From Streptomyces sp. CHD11 (GTDB taxonomy: Bacteria > Actinomycetota > Actinomycetes > Streptomycetales > Streptomycetaceae), in NCBI RefSeq assembly GCF_018638295.1, contig NZ_JABTTS010000029.1, positions 191,427 through 255,426 of the forward strand: a DNA stretch of 64,000 bases, given 5' to 3'. The notes beneath the pieces were generated by a model. It made no database searches and had not been told where the DNA came from. It was given only the letters and a program-made list of their open reading frames with translations. Shown here piece by piece: positions 44,026 to 52,967 of this stretch (positions within the stretch are counted from its first letter, which is position 1; each line of letters opens with the position of its first letter). A program made the translations under genes and the position numbers.

Positions 44026-45051
44026 ATGGGTGACGCGGTGGAACTGCACGTGGCCGGCCGGACCGTACGGCTGTCCAGTCCGGACAAGGTCTTCTTCCCG
44101 GAGCACGGCTACACCAAGCTGGACGTGGCCCGCTACTACCAGGCCGTGGCCCCCGGCATCCTGCGCGCCCTGCGCGAGCGGCCCACCACCCTGCAGCGCT
44201 ACCCGGACGGCGTCACCGGCGAGTGGTTCTACCAGAAGCGGGCGCCCAAGGGCATGCCCGACTGGATCCCCACCGCGCACATCACCTTCCCCAGCGGCCG
44301 CAGCGCCGACGAGATGTGCCCCACCGAGGAAGCGGCGGTGGTGTGGGCCGCCCAGTACGGCACGCTCGTCTTCCACCCCTGGCCGGTGCGCCGCGCCGAC
44401 GTCGACCACCCGGACGAACTGCGCCTCGACCTCGATCCGCAGCCCGGCACCGACTATGACGACGCAGTCCGGGCCGCTCACGAACTGCGCGCGGTGCTCG
44501 ACGAGTTCGGAGGTCTGCGCGGGTGGCCCAAGACCTCCGGCGGGCGCGGCATCCACGTCTTCGTGCCGATCGAACCGCGCTGGACCTTCACCCAGGTCCG
44601 CCGCGCCGCGATCGCCGTGGGCCGGGAACTCGAACGCCGGATGCCGGAACAGGTCACCATCAAGTGGTGGAAGGAGGAGCGCGGCGAGCGCATCTTCGTC
44701 GACTACAACCAGACCGCCCGCGACCGCACCATCGCCTCCGCCTACTCCGTACGCCCCCGCCCGCACGCGCCCGTCTCGGCACCGCTGCGCTGGGAGGAGG
44801 TCGGCGTCGCGCACCCGCGGGACTTCGACATCACGACCATGCCCGCGCGCTTCGCCGAACTCGGCGACGTGCACGCGGACATGGACGATCACACGTTCTC
44901 ACTGGAACCCTTGCTGGAACTCGCCCGCCGCGACGAACACGACCACGGCTTGGGCGATCTGCCGTACCCGCCCGAGTATCCGAAGATGCCGGGAGAACCC
45001 AGCCGGGTGCAGCCGAGCCGGGCCAGGAAGCCGGGATCCCCGGCCTCCTGA
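44026..45051 (+). CDS. LigD-type primase-polymerase (PolDom)
   Basis: A 341-aa NHEJ polymerase of the archaeo-eukaryotic primase superfamily. Catalytic Asp pair in LRLDLDPQPG (about residue 136) and the TSGGRGIHVFVP motif (about 178) are intact. It fills gaps at broken DNA ends with a preference for ribonucleotides. Start: ATG at 44026; a TACCGT -10 (44013-44018) would make the message nearly leaderless. It converges with the next gene with an 18-bp gap. Confidence 0.92.
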   Translation: MGDAVELHVAGRTVRLSSPDKVFFPEHGYTKLDVARYYQAVAPGILRALRERPTTLQRYPDGVTGEWFYQKRAPKGMPDWIPTAHITFPSGRSADEMCPTEEAAVVWAAQYGTLVFHPWPVRRADVDHPDELRLDLDPQPGTDYDDAVRAAHELRAVLDEFGGLRGWPKTSGGRGIHVFVPIEPRWTFTQVRRAAIAVGRELERRMPEQVTIKWWKEERGERIFVDYNQTARDRTIASAYSVRPRPHAPVSAPLRWEEVGVAHPRDFDITTMPARFAELGDVHADMDDHTFSLEPLLELARRDEHDHGLGDLPYPPEYPKMPGEPSRVQPSRARKPGSPAS

Positions 45052-45069
45052 CCCGCGCGGACCCCGCGG

Positions 45070-47301
45070 CTACAGGTCCTTGATCCGGACGTCCCGGTAG
45101 GAGACGACGTCCGTCGTGCCGTGCACCTGCAGTCCGATGTAACCGGAGGCGAACCGCCGCCCGTCCGTGCCCGGGTCGTCCGAGCGCGGCGGGGTGAAGT
45201 CCTGGCCGCCGGTGTTGTCGAACTCGTTGATCAGCACGCCGTTGCGGTAGACCGAGTAGTGCTGGTCCACCACGCGGATCTCGTAGTCGTTCCAGGTGCC
45301 CTTCTGCGTCACGCCCGCGCCGGCCAGGCCCACGCGGTCGAAGCCGTAGACCGAGCCCGTCTTGTACATGTCGCCGGTGGGCGAGTCGAACACCTGTACC
45401 TCGTGCCCGTACTTGATGGCGGCCCACTCCGGCCGCGGCTCCTCCGGGTGGTCGTGGATCTGCGGGAACCGCACGAAGACACCGGAGTTGGCGTTGCCGG
45501 TGCCCGGAGCGTCGTCACGCCACTGGAGCTTCAGCGAGAAGTCGCCGTACGTGCGCTCGGGGAACCACAGCATGCCGAGCCCGCCCCGGGAGGTGCCGGA
45601 GGTGATCGACCCGTCAGGATTCAGCGCGAACGAACCACCGCCCACCTGCTCCCACTTGGCGAACGACCCCGCGGTGCCGTCCAGGATCTTGCGGTAGCCG
45701 TCGGTCTGGCCCGGCGTGCCCACACCGGACTGCCTGGCCGCCTGGTTGATGGCCTTCCGCTCCCGCTGGTCGATGACCCCTTCGCTCTTGAGCCGGTCCA
45801 GGACGCCCTTCACGTGCTTCAGGAACAGCGCCTGCGAGGTCCACTGCTTCTCGTCCTCGATCAGCTCGCCGATCCGGCACCGGTTGTTGGTGACCCGGTT
45901 CGGCACACCCGAGTCGACCGTGCCGACGATCACTGTCAGTCGCTCGTCGTACTCGGGACAGTTGGGCGCCGGTACCCCGCCGTCGGCCACGACCGTGAAG
46001 CTCACCGTGAGCGGCGCGGAGGTGTTGCCGGCCTTGTCGCTCGCCCGGTAGGCCACGGTGTGCCGGCCCGTCCGGTCGACGACCACGGGCGCGCCGTACG
46101 CCAGATACGGACCGCCGTCGAGCGAGTACTCGATACCGGCGACCCCGGAACCGCCGTGCCCGTCGTCGGCGCTGACGGTCACCGTGGCGTCACCCACGTA
46201 GGCGCCGTCGGAGTTCCTGACGCCCCCGACGGTCACGCCGGTCGCCGGCGGGGTGGTGTCCTGCGGGGGAGCGGCGACGACCGTGAACTCCACGCTCTTG
46301 ACCGCCGCGGTGTTGCCCGCCTTGTCGGTGGCGCGGTAGCGCACGGTGTGCTCGCCCACCTGGTGCACCATCACCGGGCCGGTGTACGCCTGCCAGGCGC
46401 CGCCGGCCCCGAGGGCGTACTCGATGCCGTTGACGCCGGAGCCGGTGTCCGACGCGGTGACGGTGACCGTCGCCATGTCGATGTAGTCACCGGCGTCGTT
46501 CTTCTCGCCGTCCACCGTTGCCGAGGTCTCCGGCGCCGTGGTGTCGTCCGTCGGCGGCGGGACGACCGTGAACTCCACGCTCTTCTCCGCCGAGACGTTG
46601 CCCGCCTTGTCCAGCGCGCGGTAGCGCACCGTGTGGGTGCCGACCTGGTCGACCACGACCGGGGCGGTGTACGGCTGCCAGGCCGCGTCGGCGCCGAGGG
46701 CGTACTCGATCCGGTCCACGCCCGAACCCTCGTCGGTGGCCTCGACGCTCACGCTCGCCGAACCCACGTACTCGCCCTTGTCGTTCTGCGAGCCGGTCAC
46801 CTCAGCCGTGGCCCCGGGCGCCGTGGTGTCCTCACCGCTGCCCTCGGTCACCGTCAGGATGCCCTGCATCTCGCCGTGGCCCTGGATGGTGCAGTGGTAG
46901 AAGTACCGGCCCGGGGTGAGGACCACCTCGGCGGTGTGCCGGCCGCCCTGGCTGTCGCCCGGGTTGGCCAGGATGTTCAGCTGGACGTCGTTGTTGAACT
47001 CCGGGTCGGAGGTCACGAACGTCAGCGTGTGCGGCATGCCGGTGGTGTTGCCGGTGGCCGCGCTGTTCTCGAAGACGATCGTCGCCGGACCGGCCACCGC
47101 TGTGGCCGGCGCGGACGTGTACTCGGTGATGCTGTCACCGGCGGTCCAGGTGAGGACCTGCTCCGCCGCCTCCGCAGCCTCGGCCGCCGCGGACCCGGCG
47201 GACTCGCCGGCCGCGGACGTCGACGTCTGCAGACCGAGCGTCATCAGCAGGGCGGCCAGCAGGCCGGCCCACATTCTTCGTTGCCGTATCACTGGTTTCA
47301 T
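45070..47301 (-). CDS. Secreted cupredoxin / OmpL47-Ig-like / DUF1080 protein
   Basis: A 743-aa exported protein. A signal peptide (residues 1-32; LLAALLMTLGLQTSTSAAG) is followed by a plastocyanin-like domain with all four type-1 copper ligands: His in MPHTLTF, and Cys, His and Met in FYHCTIQGHGEMQG. Next come three near-identical Ig-like/OmpL47 repeats of about 90 residues (EYALGADAAWQPY and RYRALDKAGN in each), then a C-terminal DUF1080 (3-keto-disaccharide hydrolase/LamG-like) domain of about 200 residues. It overlaps the upstream ThuA/PQQ gene by ATGA, so both are made together. A copper electron carrier fused to a sugar-active domain fits electron transfer from sugar oxidation. Confidence 0.85.
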   Translation of the reverse strand: MKPVIRQRRMWAGLLAALLMTLGLQTSTSAAGESAGSAAAEAAEAAEQVLTWTAGDSITEYTSAPATAVAGPATIVFENSAATGNTTGMPHTLTFVTSDPEFNNDVQLNILANPGDSQGGRHTAEVVLTPGRYFYHCTIQGHGEMQGILTVTEGSGEDTTAPGATAEVTGSQNDKGEYVGSASVSVEATDEGSGVDRIEYALGADAAWQPYTAPVVVDQVGTHTVRYRALDKAGNVSAEKSVEFTVVPPPTDDTTAPETSATVDGEKNDAGDYIDMATVTVTASDTGSGVNGIEYALGAGGAWQAYTGPVMVHQVGEHTVRYRATDKAGNTAAVKSVEFTVVAAPPQDTTPPATGVTVGGVRNSDGAYVGDATVTVSADDGHGGSGVAGIEYSLDGGPYLAYGAPVVVDRTGRHTVAYRASDKAGNTSAPLTVSFTVVADGGVPAPNCPEYDERLTVIVGTVDSGVPNRVTNNRCRIGELIEDEKQWTSQALFLKHVKGVLDRLKSEGVIDQRERKAINQAARQSGVGTPGQTDGYRKILDGTAGSFAKWEQVGGGSFALNPDGSITSGTSRGGLGMLWFPERTYGDFSLKLQWRDDAPGTGNANSGVFVRFPQIHDHPEEPRPEWAAIKYGHEVQVFDSPTGDMYKTGSVYGFDRVGLAGAGVTQKGTWNDYEIRVVDQHYSVYRNGVLINEFDNTGGQDFTPPRSDDPGTDGRRFASGYIGLQVHGTTDVVSYRDVRIKDL

Positions 47302-49832
47302 CCGGCCTTCCTCGCCAGCTGACCGGCGGCCGGGGTGGGACCGCCGCCCGTGTAGGTGACCCGCCACAGCGCGGACTTGGCGTCGGAGGTGAAGAAGCCG
47401 CGCCCGTAGTCGAGGACGTACAGCGCGCCGTCCGGGCCGAACTTCCAGTCCATCAGGTTCCTGATGCCGTCGTTGCCGACCGGCACGATCTTCTTCAGGG
47501 ACTCCGAGTGCACCGGGAGACCGCCGTCTCCTTGCGTCTTCGGGTCCATCAGCACCGCATTGCGCGGCTGGTCGGCGTCGTAGAAGTCACCGACGAACCA
47601 CTTGCCGTCCCAGTAGGCGGGCCACTTGACCTCGCTGGCGCTGCCGGCGTCGTAGCGGTAGACCGGGCCGTTCATCGCGGCCTGGCCGCCACCCTTCAGC
47701 CAGGGCAGCCGGTAGGTCGCCTCGGCCTCCTTGTACGACGGGACGCCGTTCGCGTCGCGCGGGTAGTCCGGGGCGCCGCCCTGCGGCGAGTACCAGATGT
47801 TGTTGCTGGTCACCGGCGGCAGATTGACCAGGCCGTCGTTGTTCGGCGACTCGTTCTTCGGGGCGTCGCAGTCGTACCAGCCCAGCGGCTGGGACGGGTC
47901 GGGCAGATTGCGGTCCCGGTAGGGCTGGTTGTCGCCCATGCAGTACGGCCAGCCGCGGTTGGAGGCCTTCGTGATCGCGGCGAAGGTGTCGTACTTCGCC
48001 GGGCCCCAGGTGGTCGACGGGGAACCGGCGTCCGGGCCGACCCAGCCGGCGTAGAGCACGTCGGTCTTCCGGTCGACGGAGATGCGCGAGGGGTTGCGCA
48101 CACCCATCACGTAGATCTCGCCGCGTGTCTTGCCCCCGCCCTCGGCGGTCTCCTCACCGGTGAAGAGGTTGCCCTCGGGGAGGGTGTACGTGCCGTCCGG
48201 CTCCGGGTGGATGCGCAGGATCTTGCCGTTGAGGTTGTTGGTGTTGCCGGCGGTGCGGCGCGCGTCCGCGAAGGAGACGCCCTTGAAGTTGGGCTCCGGG
48301 TTGTTGCCCGAGTAACCGCTGCTGAAGCCACTGGAGTTGGTGTCTCCGGTGGCGATGTACAGGTTGTCCTTGGAGTCCCAGGCCATCCCGCCGCCCGCGT
48401 GGCAGCAGCTGTGGATCTGCACCGGCCACTTCAGCAGCACCTTCTCGCTGCTCAGGTCCAGTGTGTCGGTGGCCCGGTCGAGCGTGAAGCGGGAGACCCG
48501 CCGCTCGCCCATGTGTGTGTCCCGGTTGATCTCGGAGTGCGGTGTGTAGTGCAGGTACACCCACCCGTTCTGCTCGAACCGCGGGTCCAGTTCGATGCCG
48601 AGCAGGCCCTCCTCGACCTTGCGCAGTTCGTCGCCGCCGCCCTTGTTGCCGAAGACGGTGAGTGCCCCGGCGAGGGTGACCTCCCCGGTCTTCGGGTCGT
48701 AGACGTGGATCTCGCCCTTGCCCTTGCCGATGTCGGGGTCGTTCCAGTCGGTGACGACGGGCTGGGAGGAGTCCGCGCCGCCCCGGCCGATGTAGAACAC
48801 GCGGCCGTCGGGGGCGGTGACCAGACCGTGCGGTTCGCCGATCTGGTCGTTCTGGCCCGGCTTGTTGGGCTGGGTGAGCCGCTCCGCCGTGTAGTTCCCG
48901 GTGATCGTCGCCCTGCAGTCGGCCTGCGCGAGACGGTTGGTCCACAACAGGGCGCCGCGCAGATGCTCACGGAAGTCGGTCTCGTCGTACGACGACACCG
49001 TGCCGCCCATCCCGGTGTAGAAGGACCGGCCGCCGTCGTAGTCACGGCACCAGCTGACCGGGTGGTCCCAGCCGTTGGCGCCCGCGCCGGGCGTGTAGGT
49101 CGATTCCCGCACCCGGGCGACCGTGTGCACGTCGCCGGAGGGGTTCTTGACCCAGTTCAGCCATTTGTCGGGCCGTTTCCACTGCGTGGGCAGGCTCTTG
49201 GCCGCCGGATGCGTCCGGTCGCCGACCTCGACGGTCGCCCGCTGCACCGTGTCCGGACCCGCGGCCGGGCGGGCGCCGATCAGACCGGTGAACCAGTCCG
49301 AGTACGGCTCCGCGCGGGCCGCGTCGTGCAGACCGACGAAACCGCCGCCGGCCTCCATGTACGCCTCCAGGCCCGCCTCCTGGTCGGGGTCGAGGACATC
49401 CCCGCCGCCGGTCAGGAAGACGATGGTGTTGAAGCGGCCCAGCTTCTTGGCGTTGGTGAAGACCGAGGCGTTGTCGGTGGCGGTGACCGCGAAGCGCTGG
49501 TCCTCCGGCCCGGAGAGCCCGATCCGCTCGATCGCCGCGATCCCCGCGTTCACCAGCGGTGACTCGTCACCGCCGGCAGCCGAACCGTGGAACAGCAGCA
49601 CCCGTACGTTCGCGCCGCCCGGAGGCGACTTGATGGACATCGTTGTCAGAGACGGATCCGGGGCCGGGCGCGCGCTGGCGGCGGGGCCCGACAGCAGTCC
49701 GGCGGTGACGGCGCCGGCGGTCACGGTGGCCGCCCAGAGACGTCGTCTCGCTCTCGTCCTTCGTGCGCTCGCGGCGCCTGACGTGCTCAAACCTCTTAAG
49801 CCCATGGGTTCTTGATGCGATGTGGACCGCAC
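47298..49832 (-). CDS. Secreted ThuA / PQQ-type sugar dehydrogenase fusion
   Basis: A protein of about 844 aa. After an Arg-rich signal peptide (RRLWAATVTAGAVTAGLLSG ... ASA) comes a ThuA-like amidotransferase-fold domain (RVLLFHGSAAGG to about residue 290), then a glucose/sorbosone dehydrogenase beta-propeller (IGEPHGLVTAPDGRVFYIG; GLLGIELDPRF; HAGGGMAWDSKDNLYIATGD; VMGVRNPSRISVD). It probably oxidises sugars outside the cell. A TTA codon (49797-49799) lies near the start, making translation likely dependent on bldA. Start: GTG at 49832 is chosen for GGAGG upstream; ATG at 49805 is the alternative. Confidence 0.85.
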   Translation of the reverse strand: MRSTSHQEPMGLRGLSTSGAASARRTRARRRLWAATVTAGAVTAGLLSGPAASARPAPDPSLTTMSIKSPPGGANVRVLLFHGSAAGGDESPLVNAGIAAIERIGLSGPEDQRFAVTATDNASVFTNAKKLGRFNTIVFLTGGGDVLDPDQEAGLEAYMEAGGGFVGLHDAARAEPYSDWFTGLIGARPAAGPDTVQRATVEVGDRTHPAAKSLPTQWKRPDKWLNWVKNPSGDVHTVARVRESTYTPGAGANGWDHPVSWCRDYDGGRSFYTGMGGTVSSYDETDFREHLRGALLWTNRLAQADCRATITGNYTAERLTQPNKPGQNDQIGEPHGLVTAPDGRVFYIGRGGADSSQPVVTDWNDPDIGKGKGEIHVYDPKTGEVTLAGALTVFGNKGGGDELRKVEEGLLGIELDPRFEQNGWVYLHYTPHSEINRDTHMGERRVSRFTLDRATDTLDLSSEKVLLKWPVQIHSCCHAGGGMAWDSKDNLYIATGDTNSSGFSSGYSGNNPEPNFKGVSFADARRTAGNTNNLNGKILRIHPEPDGTYTLPEGNLFTGEETAEGGGKTRGEIYVMGVRNPSRISVDRKTDVLYAGWVGPDAGSPSTTWGPAKYDTFAAITKASNRGWPYCMGDNQPYRDRNLPDPSQPLGWYDCDAPKNESPNNDGLVNLPPVTSNNIWYSPQGGAPDYPRDANGVPSYKEAEATYRLPWLKGGGQAAMNGPVYRYDAGSASEVKWPAYWDGKWFVGDFYDADQPRNAVLMDPKTQGDGGLPVHSESLKKIVPVGNDGIRNLMDWKFGPDGALYVLDYGRGFFTSDAKSALWRVTYTGGGPTPAAGQLARKAG

Positions 49833-49874
49833 GTGGCCACCCACCCCTCCTCGGTCGCAGCAACAGCGTCAAGG

Positions 49875-49903
49875 AAGCTAGACCTCTTTGCGCCACACGC
49901 CAA
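49875..49903 (-). promoter_or_regulatory. Promoter of ThuA/PQQ-cupredoxin operon
   Basis: On the minus strand -35 TTGGCG (49898-49903) and -10 TAGCTT (49875-49880) are spaced by exactly 17 bp. The predicted start site is near 49868, 36-63 nt before the possible start codons. Confidence 0.5.
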
Positions 49904-49941
49904 TACCTATCGCAGCAATGGACCGAACTTTGTCCTGAGTG

Positions 49942-49970
49942 TGGATAAACCAGGGGCGGGCCGCTACGGT
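49942..49970 (+). promoter_or_regulatory. Promoter of small laccase gene
   Basis: -35 TGGATA (49942-49947) and -10 TACGGT (49965-49970) are 17 bp apart on the plus strand, giving a leader of about 30 nt before the laccase ATG with GGGGAG as ribosome site. The back-to-back arrangement with the ThuA/PQQ promoter invites joint control. Confidence 0.5.
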
Positions 49971-50006
49971 TTCACAGGTTCATGACAGCCAACTGGGGAG
50001 TTCGGC

Positions 50007-51011
50007 ATGGACAGACGCGATTTCAACCGGAGGGTACTGCTGAGCGGCGCGGCCGTCGCGACATCGTTGTCCGTCGCACCCGAGGCCGTGAGCGCGCCCG
50101 AAGCCGCGAAGGCGGCCGCCCGGGTGAGGACCGCTCCGGCCGGCGGCGAGGTGCGACGCGTCAAGATGTACGCCGAGCGCCTGGCCGGCGGACAGATGGG
50201 CTACGGCTTCGAGAAGGGCAAGGCGTCGATCCCGGGCCCGCTGATCGAACTCAACGAGGGCGACACACTGCACATCGAGTTCGAGAACACCATGGACGTG
50301 CCCGTGAGCCTGCACGTCCACGGCCTGGACTACGAGATCTCCAGCGACGGCACCCGGCAGAACAGGAGCGCCGTCGGGCCCGGCGGCACCCGCACCTACA
50401 CCTGGCGCACCCACAGGCCCGGCCGGCGCTCCGACGGCACCTGGCGGACGGGCAGCGCGGGCTACTGGCACTACCACGACCACGTCGTCGGCACCGAGCA
50501 CGGCACCGGAGGCATCCGGAACGGGCTCTACGGGCCGGTCATCGTGCGCCGCAAGGGCGACGTCCTGCCCGACGCGACCCACACCATCGTCTTCAACGAC
50601 ATGACGATCAACAACAGGCCCGCCCACACCGGCCCGGACTTCGAGGCCACCGTGGGTGACCGCGTCGAATTCGTCTCGATCACGCACGGCGAGTACTACC
50701 ACACCTTCCACATGCACGGTCACCGCTGGGCGGACAACCGCACCGGCATGCTCACCGGTCCCGACGACCCCAGTCAGGTCATCGACAACAAGATCTGCGG
50801 CCCGGCCGACTCCTTCGGATTCCAGATCATCGCCGGGGAGGGCGTCGGCGCCGGCGCCTGGATGTACCACTGCCATGTCCAGAGCCACTCCGACATGGGC
50901 ATGGTCGGGTTGTTCCTGGTGAAGAAGCCGGACGGCACCATCCCCGGATACGACCCGCACGAGCACGCCCACGGCACGGCCGCCGGCAAGGAGCCGGAGC
51001 ACGAGCACTGA
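50007..51011 (+). CDS. Two-domain small laccase (SLAC-type multicopper oxidase)
   Basis: A 334-aa secreted copper oxidase very close to S. coelicolor SLAC as I remember it. The Tat-like signal MDRRDFNRRVLLSG has paired Arg. Copper motifs are HVHGLDY, YWHYHDHVVGTEHG, YHTFHMHGHRW and WMYHCHVQSHSDMGMVG. Two cupredoxin domains form a trimer with the trinuclear site at the interfaces. The C-terminus is His/Glu-rich. It oxidises phenols with oxygen in the cell envelope or outside. Divergent from the ThuA/PQQ gene and followed by a LacI regulator. Confidence 0.96.
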   Translation: MDRRDFNRRVLLSGAAVATSLSVAPEAVSAPEAAKAAARVRTAPAGGEVRRVKMYAERLAGGQMGYGFEKGKASIPGPLIELNEGDTLHIEFENTMDVPVSLHVHGLDYEISSDGTRQNRSAVGPGGTRTYTWRTHRPGRRSDGTWRTGSAGYWHYHDHVVGTEHGTGGIRNGLYGPVIVRRKGDVLPDATHTIVFNDMTINNRPAHTGPDFEATVGDRVEFVSITHGEYYHTFHMHGHRWADNRTGMLTGPDDPSQVIDNKICGPADSFGFQIIAGEGVGAGAWMYHCHVQSHSDMGMVGLFLVKKPDGTIPGYDPHEHAHGTAAGKEPEHEH

Positions 51012-51028
51012 CCTGCCCGCCGTGATCC

Positions 51029-51040
51029 GAGAGCGCTCTC
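51029..51040. promoter_or_regulatory. LacI-family operator
   Basis: GAGAGCGCTCTC is a perfect 12-bp palindrome centred on CG. LacI/GalR regulators bind this kind of even-length, CG-centred dyad. It lies 56 bp before the LacI-type start codon, in line with autoregulation. Confidence 0.7.
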
Positions 51041-51096
51041 CCGCGCAGCCGGGCCGGGGCTATCCTTTCCCGCAGCCGCAGGTGAGGAGCGCCCCA

Positions 51097-52137
51097 GTGA
51101 CCGAGACAGTGCAGCGACCCACCCTGGAGGCGGTCGCCGCGCGGGCCGGGGTCTCCCGGGCCACGGTCTCCCGCGTGGTCAACGGCTCCGACGGGGTCCG
51201 CGAACCCCTGGCCGAGCGGGTGAGACAAGCCGTGGAAGAACTCGGGTACGTCCCCAACCAGGCCGCGCGCAGCCTGGTGACCAGGCGGCACGACGCCGTC
51301 GCCGTCATCGTCGCCGAACCGGAGACCCGGGTCTTCGCCGACCCCTTCTTCGCCCGCCAGCTGCGCGGCATCAGCAAGGAACTGACGGCCCACGACAACC
51401 AGCTCGTTCTGCTGCTCACCGAGGACCGCGACGACCACGCCCGCGTCGGACGCTACCTCGCCGGCGGTCATGTGGACGGCGCGCTGGTCTTCTCGCTCCA
51501 CATCGACGACCCGCTGCCCGAACTGATCCAGCGCGCGGGACTGCCCACGGTGTTCGGCGGCCGGCCCTACTTCAACGGGGGCCGGGGCGGCGTCTCCTAC
51601 GTCGACAGCGACAACCGGGGCGGCGCCCGCGACGCCGTACGGCACCTGCTCGGCCTCGGCCGCCGGCACGTCGCCCACATCACCGGAGCCCTCGACCAGA
51701 CCTCGGCCGTGGACCGGCACGACGGCTACCGCGACGTCATGGCCGGCGCCGATCCGGGGCTGGTCGCGCAGGGCGACTTCACTCCCGCGAGCGGCGAGCG
51801 GGCGATGCGGGAACTCCTCGGCCGGCACCCCGGCCTGGACGCGGTCTTCGCCGCCAACGACCTGATGGCGGCCGGCGCCCTGCGCGTGCTGCGCGAGCAC
51901 GGACGGCGGGTGCCGGACGACGTGGCGGTCGTCGGCTTCGACGACATGCCGCCGATCGCCGAACAGACCGAGCCGCCGCTCACCACGGTGCGTCAGGACA
52001 TCGAGGAGATGGGCCGCCTGATGGCCCGCCTCCTCCTGCGCGACCTCGACGGCACCGGTACGCCGGAGGGGACCGCGGGCGCCCGCCCCGCCGGCCTGAT
52101 CCTCCCGACGACGCTGATCCGCCGGTCGTCCGCGTGA
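51097..52137 (+). CDS. LacI-family transcriptional regulator
   Basis: A 346-aa regulator. The N-terminal helix-turn-helix is TLEAVAARAGVSRATVSRVV, with the hinge NQAARSLVTRR; the rest is a periplasmic-binding-like sugar domain. Start: GTG at 51097, with GGTGAGGAG upstream. It probably senses a sugar; the nearest sugar-linked targets are the ThuA/PQQ dehydrogenase operon. The palindrome at 51029-51040 is its likely own operator. Confidence 0.92.
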   Translation: MTETVQRPTLEAVAARAGVSRATVSRVVNGSDGVREPLAERVRQAVEELGYVPNQAARSLVTRRHDAVAVIVAEPETRVFADPFFARQLRGISKELTAHDNQLVLLLTEDRDDHARVGRYLAGGHVDGALVFSLHIDDPLPELIQRAGLPTVFGGRPYFNGGRGGVSYVDSDNRGGARDAVRHLLGLGRRHVAHITGALDQTSAVDRHDGYRDVMAGADPGLVAQGDFTPASGERAMRELLGRHPGLDAVFAANDLMAAGALRVLREHGRRVPDDVAVVGFDDMPPIAEQTEPPLTTVRQDIEEMGRLMARLLLRDLDGTGTPEGTAGARPAGLILPTTLIRRSSA

Positions 52138-52260
52138 GCCGCCCCCGGACGGTACGCGGAACGCCGTCCGGGGGAGTACGCAGACGAGGCACAGCCGCGA
52201 GGAGGGCCGGGCGACAGCCACGGGGACGGGACGGGCAGGGGCGCACGCCCGACCTCGGCG

Positions 52261-52533
52261 ATGACCTTCCCCGGCGGCGTCCGCACCTCCCTCCACCCCG
52301 CCGCGGCGGGCGAGGACGGCAGGCCCGGCGGGATGGTCCCGCGGCCGACGACCCCGTCGGGACCCGGCGGCGGGCAGCCCTGCCGGCTGCCGCGCATCGG
52401 GGTGCGGACCAGGACGCCGTGGTCGCCAGGGCCGTCGGGCCGGGCGGCACGGTGCGGATGCCCGCCACCTCCCTCGCCGGCGTCGCCCGTCCGATGGATC
52501 CGCACGGCGCGCGCTTCGCGATCCTCGAGGGCG
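52261..52533 (+). pseudogene. VOC (glyoxalase-like) family pseudogene
   Basis: One frame reads PGGMVPRPTTPSGPGG; about 20 codons on, another frame reads DQDAVVARAVGPGGTVRMP and DPHGARFAILEG. These are the standard central and C-terminal blocks of VOC-fold proteins of the CFP30B type. The frame change between about 52380 and 52405 and the lack of an intact N-terminal half mean it is broken. The remaining spacer up to the WhiB gene shows no further gene. Confidence 0.55.
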
Positions 52534-52721
52534 GTCCGCGCCGGACCTCCCCCGGCGCGCCGCCGTGCGCGCCCGGCCGGCCGGCGCCATCATCGGGTCA
52601 CCGGGGACAGCCGCGAGGCGGAGCCCGAAGGAGAGGGAGAACACCGGGTCCGACGTGGCGCGCGCCACGCGTTGATACGTCGTTGATCGAACGTTTTTCG
52701 CCCTCCGGCACGCTTCCGACC

Positions 52722-52967
52722 ATGCACATCGACACATTGCCGTCGCCCGACCTCGCCTGGCAGGAAGAGGCGTTGTGCGCGCAGACGGGCGGAGACTTCT
52801 TCTTCCCCGAGCCCGGCAGCTCGGTTCGCGAGGCCAAGCGCATCTGCGGTCTGTGCCCGATCCGCGCCACGTGTCTCGAGTACGCGCTGACCCACGACAT
52901 GCGCTTCGGAGTCTGGGGCGGTCTGTCGGAGAAGGAGCGCCTGGAACTGCGGCGCACCGGACGGTAG
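52722..52967 (+). CDS. WhiB-like iron-sulphur regulator
   Basis: An 81-aa Wbl protein. Four conserved cysteines (Cys19, Cys42, Cys45, Cys51) bind a [4Fe-4S] cluster; GVWGG (about 66-70) is the family turn, and the basic C-terminus contacts DNA. It probably partners the principal sigma factor, as other Wbl proteins do. Start: ATG at 52722. The stop lies inside an 18-bp tandem duplication, whose second copy carries a second TAG. Confidence 0.93.
   Translation: MHIDTLPSPDLAWQEEALCAQTGGDFFFPEPGSSVREAKRICGLCPIRATCLEYALTHDMRFGVWGGLSEKERLELRRTGR

Noticed and set aside
45121..47322. 733-codon plus-strand frame opposite the cupredoxin/DUF1080 gene
   Set aside because: No recognisable domain; the minus-strand protein has a signal peptide, copper site and repeats, so this is a shadow.
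52673..52700. TTGATA/TTGATC boxes as a WhiB-gene promoter
   Set aside because: No acceptable -10 element at 16-19 bp from either box, so I do not call it.
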